From assembly GCF_000224145.3 (NCBI RefSeq), contig NC_020173.2, forward strand, positions 5,527,039-5,591,038: a DNA stretch of 64,000 bases, read 5' to 3'. This stretch comes from Ciona intestinalis (taxonomy: Eukaryota > Chordata > Ascidiacea > Phlebobranchia > Cionidae). The first letter of the stretch is position 1, and every line of letters starts with the position of its first letter. Shown here in pieces: positions 1-13,850 of the stretch. Under the pieces are notes generated by a model. It worked only from the letters and a program-made list of their open reading frames with translations, was not told the origin of the DNA and searched no databases. The translations under genes were made by a program, and so were the position numbers.

Positions 1-506
1 CATATATTGTTGTATTCCAACATCAACGAATGCCAAAGAAAACTCACAAGCTATAATTACCCTACACTGCTGTTACACGCATACATTCCGCCTGGTTTCG
101 AAAAATGTATTTTCTTGATACTCAAGCAACTTCTATTACTTGTACACGTCAAAGAAAAGGCTATAAAATCCGCCATAAAATGTTAATGATAATATCACAT
201 CTTTTCCTGCAACGTTGAATAAAATAGCAGAAAATAAATTGCCCAATTTTTCTGGAAAAACTGCTTTCTAGAAAAAATAGTTACAAATAATATTAATACT
301 ATTTTACATTATCTGATTTATACGCACTTGTGTAATTTATTTGGCTTTGATATTAGCAGCAATCGTCACAATTTGCTTGTCATATGAAAAGATAACTTTA
401 TCTCTGGTATGTTTGTCTACTCCCCTTTATTTTTGTTCAACTATCGGAATTCGTTTTAAAGTTAGACGTCTTCTATCAGTATAGTTTATCAAATTGTCAA
501 TATATA

Positions 507-814
507 TATAGTAGGGAGGGACGGGATAACTTTAGCACTTAATATCTAAGTATCGTGATGATTTAATGATTTAATTGTTATTGGTTTACTACCGAATGGA
601 ACAAAAAATAGAATAAAAGTTGTCCCACCTTTCCCCACACTGGGGGTAAGATGGGATATGTTACCATTCACTTTTCATTTATATACAGGAAATATTTACA
701 GAAATATATAACTGTAGCCCGTGGCTAAAAATGAGAGTTATTGGTAATTGTTAAAAACATAGCCAGAAAATATGGGATAAAGGTGCTAACGGTATCCCAT
801 CTTACCCCGCTATA
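507..814. mobile_element. Two adjoining TA-MITE copies
   Basis: The left copy begins TATAGTAGGGAGGGACGGGA and ends near 645 with a CCCACCTTTCCCCACAC-type inverted end. A second, more diverged copy follows at once (about 643-814) and ends GTATCCCATCTTACCCC. The two share the family's internal tract, with TTAATTGTTA and a TTTACTACC motif. The left copy is in the 'TTTAGCAC' orientation. Confidence 0.7.
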
Positions 815-2062
815 AAACAACACTCATATTCTGCGTTATGATTATTGACAAATTTTAGTATTGGTATGGGTTTTTGAGTTTTAATGTTCGATTTCTACTC
901 ATTATTTTATTTATCCCATTACGTTTACCGAACGGCGCAGGTGCTATTTTGAAGTGCCGAAACCGTCTGTAACCCAAAAAACTACTGTAGCCTGTATATT
1001 CGCCGAAACCTCCAAAACAAAAGGAAATTCTGCAGTGGGGCAGTTGAACGTGACTTGATGTTTTAACGCGTGGGCACGAGGCGAGACTAAAACGAGAGTT
1101 TAAAGGTTGGGTCCCGTGACATGAGAGACTTCACAATTTCCGTTGTGTAACCTCAGTAACAGAGCCTTTTCCTGTGCGAGAGAGTTACACCATGTAAAAT
1201 ACACCTGTCGTTTACGGTTGTATCCAGAAGCTCGTAATGTACTCTTAAATTAGAATAGGCGGTACCTTCAGTAGCGATAAATATTTACGTTTTCCCAGGA
1301 CGGGTTTTTACCTGAATTACGCTTTGGTTCAGTTTTTATCCGCGGAAATAGGACCCACGTTTTTATCGCTCGACTGGGTAAGCAATCCGGCAAGCATCGC
1401 GAAATAACGACAAAAATTTCAGGCACAATAAATTTCAGGCGCATGGTTAGCATTCCGGAACGTAGTTTTGTTATCCCACAGATTAGCGAGATATAGAAGA
1501 CCACTTGCTGTTAAAGGGTACGTGACACACACACATTCCTATTTAAATCGATCGACAAGTCCCTTAAATGGTCAATATACCGCAGTCGGGCTGCGCTTCA
1601 CATTTTAACCTGACATACAACATTATAGGGGTATGTTCTTAACGGTACACGATAAAAAGCTTGTTCCAATTTACGTTTTATGTATGAAGTATCACATTTA
1701 ATTGTTATATGACATAACTACATTAAACATTTTTTAGAACTTTCGAGTATAATTTATTGGGTTCTCTGTCTTGTAATTGCTTAATTTCGCGTCGATTTTT
1801 ACGACGGAAATTCTTTTAAAAATCGTCATCTTTTATGGCGGACTAGAAAAAACATATAAATACATTATTACATGCCTGTTACGTGTGCTATAACTACCAT
1901 CATAAGCTGTATAACAGATACCGACGTATTGAAGCTGCGAAGAGCGAAGACATGCGGCGAGTGATTTTAATTAAATCTTCCTCGTTTGTTTTCATAACGC
2001 GTCAGTTGGAACCTACGTAGACCGCTTGCCCGGCGACAAATACAAGTGTCGGCCATTTTTAT

Positions 2063-2270
2063 TATAGTACGGTGGGGACGATGGGGGAAGATGGGACACC
2101 TTTTCATACTATTTTCTCGTCCCAATTGGAAGTAAACAAGGAAAAATCAAAGAAAATATAAAACTATATTCTCACGACTTCCATAGACCGTTGTTAATTG
2201 TTTAAAATACGATCAGGATATTTAAACATTATGTGCTAAAGGTGTCCCATCCTTCTCCACCCTACTATAT
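2063..2270. mobile_element. TA-MITE copy
   Basis: Near full-length copy of the family. The left end is TATAGTACGGTGGGG with a small internal duplication, and the right end is CCACCCTACTATAT. The terminal inverted repeats enclose the shared inner segment, with the AAGTAAACAAGG and TTGTTTAAAATACGATCAGG motifs. No open frame of useful length is present, so it is non-autonomous. Confidence 0.8.
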
Positions 2271-2404
2271 AATACGAAACCTAATTTGACTGTGCATATA
2301 AAACCACTGCATCTAACGTCATAATACACTCCCATATGCTTGTCATTCGTCCCTTTACTGTCTCTACTTCTCGTAAAACAAAGTGAATACCCGCCGACGT
2401 GTAT

Positions 2405-2587
2405 AATACTATGGGGTAAGATGGGATACCGTCAACACCTGAATTCCATATTTCTCGACCGTGTTTTTAACAATTAACAAGTCATAAGGATGCGGTCATA
2501 TAGTTCTGAAAATGTTCTTTTTTTACTACCAAATGGGACGAGAGAAAGAAAATGATAATATGTCCCATTTTACCCAACCCTACTATA
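2405..2587. mobile_element. TA-MITE copy
   Basis: Begins TACTATGGGGTAAGATGGGA and ends CCCAACCCTACTATATA. It lies in the orientation opposite to the copy at 2063-2270, so the two nearby copies form a loose inverted pair about 135 bp apart. Confidence 0.75.
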
Positions 2588-3169
2588 TATATTTGTTTAG
2601 TCAAGTTATCAGCGTGGAGGTTACGACAACTACGAACCGAACCCTTACTATATCTTTCAAGTACCTCTTATGTGCCTTTATAAGAGATAAAATTTCATAT
2701 GCGCATCTTTTAGAGACGTTTCCCCCTCATTTAGTAAACATATATCAGTGCTTTCAGCCGTTTGCCTCGCTTTGGTGGGACCTGAACCTAGTACCCTAGT
2801 TCTAACAACCACCATTAAGCTTTTAAATTTACATGGTTTTATTTATTTCTGTTTAGTATTTGATTCAATAGTTATTTCGGTCATCCGGCAAAACGTCTTT
2901 ATTTGTCTAAGATTTATAATTATAGCAGGCATGGCACACAATATGTCCAATGTTTTCAAATATGGTGGTCGCTAATCTTTCAATAATGAACTACCATAGC
3001 AGCATGGGTATATGTCCGTTGAACCCCAACCCTCCTTTTACCCACCCCTTCCTGCCTGGCTGAATCACGTGTTGTGACGACAGACAATCGATGATTGTGA
3101 CGTCATAAATGCCAATAGAATCATTGGGGCGTAACAGACTGTTATAAGATCACGCAAACAAATCTATAT

Positions 3170-3355
3170 CGTAGTTCGGGGTAAGATGGTACGTGTTTCG
3201 TTCTATTTGATAATCCTATTTGGTAGTAAACAAAGAACATTAAAAAAAACATAAAATCGTATTCTCACGACTTAAAGGAGCGTTGTTATAGTTATTAAAA
3301 AGGGAATATGGGATATTGTTGGTCATAATATCCTATATTACCCTAAATTACTATT
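3170..3355. mobile_element. Diverged TA-MITE copy
   Basis: GGGGTAAGATGG at the left, TATCCTATATTACCCTAAATTA at the right (degenerate), with the shared GTAGTAAACAAAGAACATT core. Both terminal repeats have decayed, which suggests an older insertion. Confidence 0.6.
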
Positions 3356-5179
3356 AACAACCTCCATTTACGCAAATAAACAGCATAGTAAAACATGACT
3401 TAAAAGACGAATGCAACTCGTTATGTGTCTCGTAATATTCAATTACAATTTTCAAACACCGATTTTTGTTTAATTACGCTCTGGAACGTTTTCTACACGG
3501 GAGTCCGCTATGTCAGGCCTCTGTTTATCGTAGGATTACTCGCGCGCCATACAGCGCAACCGTGGGCCAAGCAATCATGGCAAGGCGACAGGAATAAACA
3601 TCGTTAATACGTCAGCAAGCAGACCCACTTTGGATCTTGCTAAGCTTTCAGAATTTGCTGATATATCAAAGGCGTTCCTTCATCGTACGGCCGAGCTAGG
3701 GGCATAAATTACCTCATATTTGCACGAGTTTTGCCCACGGTTTAAGGGGTATAGATTAGCCTAACAGTATTTTTAATCTAGCAATTAATCTTACGCTGTC
3801 TCAAGCCTGCAAGGGGCTATATGCTGTTTTCTTATACAATGCTTACAATAATCTTTACATTCAGGCTCTCAAAGACACGAAGCACAAAAAAAACCAAACG
3901 AACCCACAAAGATGCGAGGCTAAGACCGCTTGAAGACTATCACAACAAATACTGTCGTAAGTCCTATGAAAATTGACTTTGACGCGCTCAATACTTATCC
4001 TAAGCGTTTACGTACAGGTTGTGCCTTGATGTCTGATATTAAACGATCAGTTTGCTTTTGTAATCTCCCCCAGACGTGCGATAACAACCAGCATTGCGCC
4101 TTTTATAGCCGGAAAAACACGTACGTTTTTAGTAATACCACAGCATAGCCAAACTCAGCCTGTTCTAAGCTAGCTTCGTGATGCTTTTGTACATACTTTT
4201 GTGTACTCCGAAAGTTTTACGTTGGCTGGGATTAAAGGCATGACCTAACTGCACGACATAAGGGAACTTTATACCTAGGCGGGGCAAGAATGCTCTTGCA
4301 CGAACCGAAATTCCACCGCATGCACAACAAGCCAGGGGTTAATGGATATTGGGAGTTAAATTACAATCTTGTTGTCTGGAATCACAAAAAATATACGACA
4401 CTTGCAACTCGTAAAAAATGTAACATATAAAAAATGTAACCCTTAAAAAAAAAAAGTGACTAATAAAGTTTAAAATGTGTGTATGTTGTTCAAAGGCAGA
4501 CGTTCTGTATTCGTGTTAGGTTTAAAAATACGACACCTGCGACTTAAAAACGACAAACATTGATAAATGTTTGGAAAATGGGTCTTTTGTCAGAGTAGGG
4601 CGCGGTGGCGGTGGGAAAAAAGAATTTGTTTGAACCACATCAGAGACTTAACGTTCACCGCTGTAGTTCACACCCCTTTTCCTGTTTCACATTTCCGTCA
4701 TTACTTTCACATCAGTAACTGAAACCAGCTTGAAGCTGTTTAAACTGGCATGCTATTGACCCGTGCACTTTTTCTAGTCGTGACGTCACCGAATACGTCA
4801 TCAAAATTCGGGTTCTATCGGGAACCCCTAACTAAATATACATGGTGTAAAATACCGTTTTACCTAAGAATAAATTTCTACACGTGGAGTTGTTTTACAA
4901 CATTATTTTCACACGGTCGGCGAATTTGTTTGATTACTGCAAGTCGAAACACAATCTGTCGTTGTTTGCTTTTCGATAGGAAGTCTAGTTTTCCGACACG
5001 GCCCCTTTTCCATTCCTGAACTTTGTTCGGGACTGATACATGATAGCGAAAACGGGCAGAGGTCAAACGGCAACCCCAACCAACTAGCAACCCAACACCG
5101 ACTTTCTATTTGCCCACCAAGGGTTGGGGGTTTGTGTGCATACGTTTAAACTATAGTATACTGATGTAATGATTATAGC

Positions 5180-5490
5180 ACATGATACTGGGGGCAAGAT
5201 GGGGTATACTCTCAGAACATTTTTTTTATTTCCTAGTCGTTTTTTAATAATTACCACGCTATTTTTTAGGGCCGTGAGAATACGGGTATATAGTTCGGTA
5301 AAATTACTAAGTACAGTAGTGTGGGGGAAGATGGGACACCTTTTAACTCGATTTTTTTGACCCATTTTGTAGTAAACAAAGAACATTTAAATAATTATAC
5401 GAAACTATATCCTCACGACTCCGATAGACCGTTGTTAATTGTTTAAAACACGATCAGGATATTTTAATATTATGTGCTAAAGGTGTCCCA
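5180..5490. mobile_element. Partial plus near-complete TA-MITE copies
   Basis: A left-end fragment (GGGGGCAAGATGGGGTAT) is followed near 5307 by a second copy beginning GTAGTGTGGGGGAAGATGGG. That copy retains the core (GTAGTAAACAAAGAACATTT, ACGATCAGGATATT) and stops at GGTGTCCCATTTA, so its outer right end is lost. The pair is nested or fused, like the pair at 507-814. Confidence 0.65.
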
Positions 5491-6119
5491 TTTAATAATC
5501 TATTTTTAGGTTAATAAATGCAGACAATTAATCATTTAAATATATACCTTAACTTGGGAGGGGTCTTAAAACAGCATTCACAAATAAACAAACATGGGTT
5601 GAATTTAGAATTTCATGTATATGAAGTAGTTGCATTAAAATTCGAGCAGTTTTAGGTGTAGTATAAGGTCCTTTGTAAAGGAAAGTAGGGATCAAATATG
5701 TGTTGTACATTTTCGTGTTTTGTTACAATAACAAATAATCTAAAACTGTGCCAAAAGGAACAAACCGTCAGTATTTACGAAATACGTCAACAGAATTACC
5801 AAGGGAAGTAGTTAAGGTCGCAAGCGACTCATCTAAACAAACGGGCGCCGCTTGGGACATTTTCGATTTCAATTATCTTGTTCAATATAATACATCTATC
5901 ATGGTGGCCCTGTACCGCAGTCCCTACTTGACATTTTGATACTTTGGGTTAAGCCCACTGCCCGACTATGCGGTCCCTATCATAAAGTATACGGAAATAT
6001 AACTTTAATAGTTCCGGGATTTTTCTTTACCGTATGAGAGAGTTTAAATCAAAACTAAAAGCCGCTGCTTAGTATGGTAGCTTTTTACGGTTTAAAACAT
6101 CGTTTGCTGTCTATATTCA

Positions 6120-6885
6120 TTACATGTTTTCATTCTCTATTTGGTAGAATTCAAAGAATGTTTATACAGAACTATATAACCGTAACTCAGAGAATTTAAA
6201 TAGGCGCTGTTAATGTTTAAAACACGAGGGAGAAATATGGGATTAAGATGCGAACGGTATCCCATCTTACCCCGAAGTTTAATACTATATTATACTGTGT
6301 TATGTTATTAAATGTTATTGAATGTGTCTACACAACTGTACACCAGCGGTGTATCGCTTGGTTGACAAGTATAGCTTCGCAAAATTAGCACTGAATATAT
6401 TTATTGAACGCAAATCATTACTAGAGTGTTTTTGTTGATTCTGACTTGACAGTCCGTCAGTGCCAAATGGCGAAAAGCGCAAACAAAATAACTCAGTAAC
6501 GCGACAGCTAGCGGTTGGGAATATATTCTTAGTTACTGCGTGGGAGTTATATTTACTAAACGGATCACATATTACTTGTGATTTACTACATACTAAACCA
6601 ACATAGGTGTACTTCTACCTTCTGCTCTATAAATTACTTTACTATATCGGTACAACGCTTTCAACCTAAACGACGCGACCCGGCAGCGAACATGGGATAT
6701 AACATACACCGGGCACAAGGAAATAAAAATCAAAACATACTGATCGTGTTTTAAACAATTAAAAACGGTCTATGGGAGTCGTGAGGGTACGGTTTTATAA
6801 TTCCTTAAATGTTCTTTGTTTACTACCAAGTGGGACGAGAAAATAGAATGAAAAGGTGTCCCATCTTACCCCACCCTGTTATACA
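6120..6885. mobile_element. Two TA-MITE copies (decayed 6120-6285, 6690-6885)
   Basis: The first ends GTATCCCATCTTACCCCGAAG and has lost a clear left end. The second has the core AACGGTCTATGGGAGTCGTG and TTTACTACCAAGTGGGACG, with right end GTCCCATCTTACCCCACCCT. About 400 bp of unique AT-rich sequence separates them. Confidence 0.6.
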
Positions 6886-7880
6886 GCAAAATTGATAAAA
6901 GCGTTGCCTTGTTAGGAAATAGTAGTTGTTTGTTACGTCATGGAGTTGATGTTTGCGCTCACAGCACCTGTCGTGGGGCTTCGAATTATTGATTCATCAA
7001 ACGCCCCGGGTTCGTTGAGCCCCACCCCGCAGGGCAAGGCTGTGAGAAACAGAAACAAAAAGTAAATTCCGCTTCGTCTCAATTCCAACGAACTGTGGAG
7101 ACCGAAAAGTGACAAAAAACGAATTTTCCGCGAAAACTGAAACTTCATCGGGCAAATGTAAAGTCCTAGTCGTCAACGCAACGCGAATTAAAATTCCACT
7201 GATTTTAAAAACTCTTTTTCTCAAACAGGTTTCCTTAACAGAATTTTAATGAAAACTGATAAACAAGAAATGTAACGTCTGGCTAAAACAATCCTTTGTC
7301 CCTGAAAATGTTTGCCGATCTGATCGCGCTTTTGTATCACACACCTGCAAACAAAACCCGAGCACGATTTTCATCTTTTAAGAAACCACAAAAGCAGACA
7401 AAGCCCCAAATTACAGCTTTATTCTGTCGGCTACATGACTCGTCATATCTGCAGTGTGCACACGTATGATAATCGTGCAGACTATGGTTTCAGAATCTTT
7501 GTCATTCGATACTTCGAAAATCGTCGCTGACGATAAAAACCGATTTTAAAGTAAAAAAAAAAACAGACTGATAAACTGCTTAAACCAAAATTTCGATCAA
7601 AAATCCACTATAAAATAGCTAGCATAAACAGTATATTATATTTTTTGTTATTTGATACTTTGAAAATCTTTGCGTATAACTTATTGATCAAAGCATCACA
7701 CGTTTTTAAAGTCATGACTGTTTAAGCGCCGCAAAACAGACTGTTAATCTGGTTAAACCAAAAATTCGATCAAAAATCTTCCCTGAAATAGCTATAGGGC
7801 TAAAATAGTAGCAAGCACCATGCATAAAAATAGCTATAGCACCAGCATACATAAGTATAATATACATGGGTACTCACATT

Positions 7881-8299
7881 TCTTGCAAGATAAGTAGTAG
7901 AAAAATCGCCTGATGTGACAAACATGTTCGCTCCTGTCGATGACGTTGTGTTTTTAAATTTCGTCTTCTTTTTCCGCGTTTTTTTCGTTGCTTTTTCGGC
8001 AGTGTTTTTCGAAGAAATTTTCCAAACTGTTTAAAAATTCCAAAACGAGTCGATTCAGCAATTTTAGTTCTGTGTCTCTTGCAAGCGTGGATTTCCTGGG
8101 GTTCTGAGAATTTTGTCGAAGAAACTGCACCGACGATTTCTCCGCAACAAGATTTTCGCCGATTTTCTTTCGCCGAGGAGTCTGTTTCTGGTTGCACTTT
8201 ACCACGAAACGAAAGATCCACCAGTAGCGTCCTATCCTTCGCTTTCAAGGTCGCAGTTTGTAAATAATTTTCCTCCATATCTTGATGATCCAAAACCAT
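7881..8299 (-). CDS. Candidate first coding exon, unknown product
   Basis: An ATG-initiated open frame of about 140 codons ends at a good donor (AAAT|GTGAGTACC on the minus strand). The predicted peptide is very basic in its second half, with a Lys/Arg-rich stretch around residues 100-120 that could be a nuclear localisation or nucleic-acid-binding segment. An in-frame stop lies just upstream of the ATG. I recognise no domain and found no convincing partner exon further left. Overlapping open frames on the plus strand across 8079-8403 show that stop density is simply low here, so this may be chance. Confidence 0.2.
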
Positions 8300-11200
8300 T
8301 CTTAGTTTTCAACTTTTTCACCAAAACCCTTAATTTTAGTTCCGCTGGTTTGAATTTCGATTACGTCGATTTTATTCTTCCGGATCCCGCGTGGTCGATC
8401 TGAAATCCGAAGCTGAAGTCCTGGTTAAAGCACAGGTTGAATTAACGCAACACACACGTCTTATTCACACCTACTTAAAGAACATTATAAGCCTGGAGAA
8501 AAAAATCAAGTTTCGAAACAAAGATCTATCTTCGTCTTACTTTCATAAAAAGTCGTAACTCGCCGTTTGCTTTTTTTACAAAAAAATCGGTCAAATCGAG
8601 AAGCCGGAGGTGGACGCCAATATGCTTTCCACCCACGAACTCTTAAGAAACACTTCTATCCATCATTTGTACTTTTATACGAGATCGATAACAGTTGTGG
8701 CAAACGAAAAATCGTAGTTTTCGGGCACAATAAAAACTGACGCAGGCCACGAACTAAACTAATGCGAAATCCGGGTCTTGGTCGACTGCCAACTTTCTCT
8801 TTGCTTAAGGTCGTCGATAAAGATAATATGTTCCACTTAGTTAAACAGTCAAATTATCCTTGCTAGACGCTGGCTGGCACATCTGCTGATAAACGGTGAA
8901 AAATTTGCGCAACTTCCTGTCGTTGCGACCCAGCGACCAAGGCAAACAGTACGCATGCGCGGAACGAACCACAAAGCAATATAACTCGCTTCAAAGGCGG
9001 CGGTACGTAAACTGACCCAGCGACGACGGACGCTTGACCCACGCTCAATTGGAGGAGCCCCAAGCTGGCCGATTACGGCGAATTATCAACTATTACCCGA
9101 CAGTTAGCGAGCCTGGCCGGCCAGGCATGGGATTTTGTAACAAAATACTCAATCTGAAGACCCCCGCTAAGCCGATGCACGTGTTTCAACACTTTTACTG
9201 CTTAAACGCCGCGAAACGTGTATTAAGATCTTACTCAAGCCATTCACCCGGTAACACATCAATATTTGTCCAACTATCAGCAGTTTACATTAGGTTTTAA
9301 AATGAAAAAGCCCAATGACTTATCTTAAACGCTTTTAACATTCTGTTTAAAGCGAAAACCTTCAAAAACTGTTGGGTGAGCTAACATGTCTCACGCAAAA
9401 TACTGACGCCAACATATATCTTCCATAATAACGTCGGCGGAAACCTTATGAATCCACACGCGATAAAACGTCACCGCTGGGACTCTCACCCATACCGTTT
9501 GAGTCATATGTCACGGGACGTCATAGGTGCGATCACTATAAAAAAAATCACCAGACATGTAAATGCTGAACACGATACGTTAATGTATGGTCTTTAGAGC
9601 AATTTTGCGCCACGTCAAATTGTACTATCATAAAATAATTCCAGATGACGCATAAGTTAATCTGCATAGCTCCTTCATAGATCAAAGCGAAATACGTAAG
9701 GTTACTTAGAAGCTAGGCGCGCCTGTGACAGCAATCGAAAATGTATGTAAGTCCGCCTTATTTTTATCCCTCTTTCCGTATTCTCTCGACTTACTGTCTA
9801 ACTGAAGTCAGTCGGCAATACAGTTCACCGCATACGCAATGCTTGAGCCTTGAACTAAAACATTAATTAAATATCCACGCATAGCGCTTATCTCGTAGGT
9901 GACTATTATTTCTCAACATAATTGGCTAAAAATAACAACGTTCCACGTTCTACTCATGACCTTTACGTACGTACAGCAGGCAGGGTCTATTTAGAGAACA
10001 CCACACTTCGTAACTTCATGCTACACCCTACAATTTCATTTCAATTCCACCTTATGATTTGACGCCCTAACAGAAAACCTGCGGCTGAAATACTGAGTTA
10101 AAATCCGTCGTCTCTGTCCACTGGCGTTAATAATACATCTGGAACACTAATTCGATTTGAAATCGTGTTTACTCGTTTCAAACTGCGCGAATTCGACTAA
10201 CTGTCTTACACAGCGTACACACCCCGATTAAAAGCCAACCCGCCGCATCCGTTCGCCCAATATTTAGTAACATAGTAACAATAACCAACGCAAGGACCCC
10301 GCTGGGCACGAAGCTTTATGTGACTGCTTGTCCGACTTTAAAACAATCAGATTTGCGCCGTTTACCCTCAGCGTGATAAGCGCCCGCGGATCGTAAACTC
10401 TGGAAGTATATTGACCGTGAGACCGCGCGGAAACTGACCTAATATTAGAAATGAAAGCGACCTACTCTCTATAATACAAAATACGTAATAAAGTTAAAAT
10501 GTTTTCTAAAAATAATACTCTAATTTTGCGGTAAATACACAAATTTATTTCGCAACTTAACCTATTCATTTATAATCCAGCAAATTCTACATTCTAATCT
10601 TGGAAGCCAATTCGGTGCGGCAATATTCCTTAGAGTCCATACCACAAAACCCCAGCTAATTTTCTGAACACCAAACTGATTCGGCCTCCGTTATATACGA
10701 CCAACTACTCCCTGACTGTCTGGGCACATCTCTTTTAACGCGGGGCTCGACGCTAATCAAAACAAAAGCTGCCTCCCGTTTGCTTCTTCCGAAATCGGGA
10801 ATAATTCCCTTCGCTGGCGACTTCACTCGCTCAGTTAAGAGCAGTCAATAACACGTCTTGGCAAGGCAGCGCGCTTTTAATTTACCCTTCCCTTGTCCAA
10901 ACTGCGTGCGATAGTTGGCCCTTTACAGGCGTTCAACTCCCGCGAAAACCCGTGTCGGCGCTCGCTATTCCGCTTCGTAACTGGATTAAAATTCATGCAC
11001 TCTGCGCCTTCCCTGTTTTGAAGTGCGTGCGCCTAACATGCAGTACCTTGTATAAACGCTACGCTGGACTTAATGAAACCGTATTGGGCCGGTGTTTCTC
11101 TACGCTTCACATCACGTAGACTTTATTAAAATGCCAGGAGAAAGGAGGATGTCGTTTTCAGCAACAAGCAAATTTACCTATATCCTACCCTTCCCAGCCT

Positions 11201-13648
11201 TTGCCTTTTCGTAGCGTGACCTATCTGAGTTGTTGGCGCATTTCCAGTATGTAGTCATGTAAATATCAAAGATTATAAACAATACTGCGATCTTCCCAGC
11301 TTTATCCCTATAGTTTCCTTCACAAAATATCCACACGCTATAAGTAACCTTACCACCTTTATAAACGTAACACCCTATAGCTGCAGAACATGACTTTCGA
11401 TCCCTGGCCGACTTGTGCATACAAAATCTCAGTAATAGTCGGCAGGTAGACCGCGCGAAATCCGAGACTGTAATGACCCCTACAGAGCGCTTAGAGTGCT
11501 GGTAATTGCAGGTTTTTGTCGCAACCCAAGGCCAGTTACAAGCCATTACACCGTCCCAACCAAAGCTCTGGTACACGACAGAGATTTCAAAGACGCTGTG
11601 AACTAGCGGGCCGCAAATTCTTAGACATAATCTTGAATTAAATCAAATTCCTGTCGTTTTAGCGTCGCAATTCGACTTTAAACGTAACAGTTCACTTCCG
11701 GTATAATATAATTCAAAACCTTTTTTATTTCTTATCAATTTCCAATACCTAAGAAATCTGATACCTTTTAATTATTGCTATCTGTACCTTAAACGTGGAC
11801 ATTTATTCTGGCATTTTCTATTTCTCTAATTACATCCAACACTTCTGTTGTTTCAACATCAACAACTTTAATATTCCTCTTTGTTCAAAACTCAATATGT
11901 ATAGTAGGGTGGGGGAAGATGGGCCATGTTCTATTTTCTCGTCTCATTTGGTAGTAAACAAAAAACTAAAAAGTTATAAAACAGTATCCTCACGTATTCC
12001 ATTGACCGATGTTAATTGTTTAAAACACGATCAGGATATTTTTATATACTGTGCTAAAGGTGTCCTATCTGCCCCCACAGTGCTATACATTTTCTAATAT
12101 AAAACAATTTATATCAGCATTACACTGGCTATATACATCTTATAGCGACTTCCCTCAGTCGGCGGAATTCTGTAATATCCATATACAGCATTTACCGGTG
12201 CTAACTAGTTCAAAATCACCAAGATGTTTGCGCATGACTATGTAGAACGCGGCATAGACGGCGACCGCATAATTTTCGAACAAGCTAGTCCAAGAAGCAG
12301 CGGCACCATGGCCCCTTTGATGTGTTTTGGCAGCTATAGTTTACAGTATCCGGTTTTGCTTTTCAAATAAGTCATGTTTAAGGACAGACCCTTAAACCTC
12401 GCCGCGCGTCCTTTCCAGCCCCTTTGCCCCACCACGAAAACAGGGAGATTATTGAAACACCATTGTCATTTGGTCAAGCACAGTTCCACACAATGTTTCA
12501 CCGGCGACAAGCGGTTTATTAGTCTCTACAGGCAGGAATGTAAATTATTGTACGCGCTATAGCTTACGCTTTGGGTGCTTGAAGAATACAGGTTACCCTG
12601 TTTCTAATTTAATTTACAAAACCAACGTAAATAATTATTGAACCAATTTGATCTTGAAATATAAAAAATACCAACCAAGCGTAAAGCACTTTATAAATAT
12701 CCAAATCCAAACATTTTTATATATTAAACCAAAGTTTGATATACCAACTCCGTATAAAAGCTTCCTAGCCAAGCAACCTCAATCCTCAATCTAGCAAGAA
12801 GTGGTTTCAAAAACGAACATTCCATAACCCACTACTATCATACGAAATCCATACGTCTAACCGATGTTTACAACGTATATAGGCTTGGGTACCCCAGGCC
12901 AAACGACTCCACTTAATTCCGTATTGTCCAGGCCACTCGTCCCCACTTACGGCGCATCCTAACTCAGTTTAATTTGTATCGGAACTTAGCTCGCCACTTC
13001 AATTCGCTGATACTGGAATCCCCAGCTTAAAATCTGGCGCTAGTGGTTTAGCCGTCCTTTAGTATCCCCGCCTTTTTAAGAGAAATAGAATCTGCATCGC
13101 TGTGTCTAAGGTTGCGTATAGCAGCGGACATAACCACGCGCCACTAGCACACAACCTAACTGTTATCGAAAGCCGCCGTATTGAATATTTAACAATCTTT
13201 CCCCACACTTATTACTATGTGTGTAACGTTACTATGTCGTAGTTACACGGATGACGCATATGCGTTAACACATTAGTCTTTGAAGCGCTTTGATTTGAAA
13301 ATCGTTTGGAATCGATACCAGTAATTACATCATATTCTATACGTGTACATAAAACGCGACAGTGAGTTCAGCCGCCTACGTTCAAAACCACCTTAAGTTC
13401 AAGGAATGCATTATTGGTTATCCGAACAGGTGTTCCTACACGATGTCGTTTCCCATGTTTGCGCTTCTGCTATTACAAATGTTAGCATTCGCATTAATCC
13501 TGGCTTACAAGACGAGCGACGCTGAAAAATGACACTATAATTCGTCTTGAGAAAGCGGTCACGGTTTTGAACTGGCCGAATAATGTGAAAGACTCGTAGA
13601 GATTTGTCACTTTGCCGACGCAGGGAACTGTTTTCCTACATTTCGAAA
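8300..13648. other. Non-coding stretch, one MITE, mostly unique
   Basis: Apart from the MITE at 11900-12087, this is the longest block with few repeats in the left third, and it is visibly less AT-rich than its surroundings, with many CpG dinucleotides. I found no exon with splice signals and no RNA gene. A cis-regulatory region is possible, but nothing in the sequence alone shows it. Confidence 0.4.
11900..12087. mobile_element. TA-MITE copy
   Basis: Left end TATAGTAGGGTGGGGGAAGA, right end CCCCCACAGTGCTATA. Internal GTAGTAAACAAA and TTGTTTAAAACACGATCAGG motifs match the other copies. Confidence 0.8.
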
Positions 13649-13850
13649 TATAGTGCTGTGGGGGGAGATGGGACAAATTTAACACATAATATCTAAATAT
13701 CCCGATGGTATTTTAAACAATTAACAACGTTCTATGGGAGTCATAAAAATACAGTTTAATACTTCTTTGAATTCGCTTTGGTAACTACCAAATGGGAAGG
13801 GAAAATAAAAGGAGAAGCTGTCCCATCTTTCCCTCCCTATATACTATATA
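13649..13850. mobile_element. TA-MITE copy
   Basis: TATAGTGCTGTGGGGGGAGA at the left; the right end is CCATCTTTCCCTCCCTATATA. The internal order is reversed relative to 11900-12087. Confidence 0.75.

Larger units (their letters stand above)
1..7870. other. Gene-poor left region, MITE-rich
   Basis: I see no convincing coding exon here. Open frames are short, and many are translations of the MITE copies, which give recurring strings such as GKMGH. The region holds at least eight full or partial copies of the TA-flanked MITE. The rest is unique AT-rich DNA without recognisable RNA genes. It could be intergenic or lie inside a large intron of a gene beyond the left edge. Confidence 0.6.

Noticed and set aside
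5084..5386. Overlapping open frames on both strands near 5.1-5.4 kb
   Set aside because: They are translations of MITE sequence; the same peptide scraps recur at other MITE copies.
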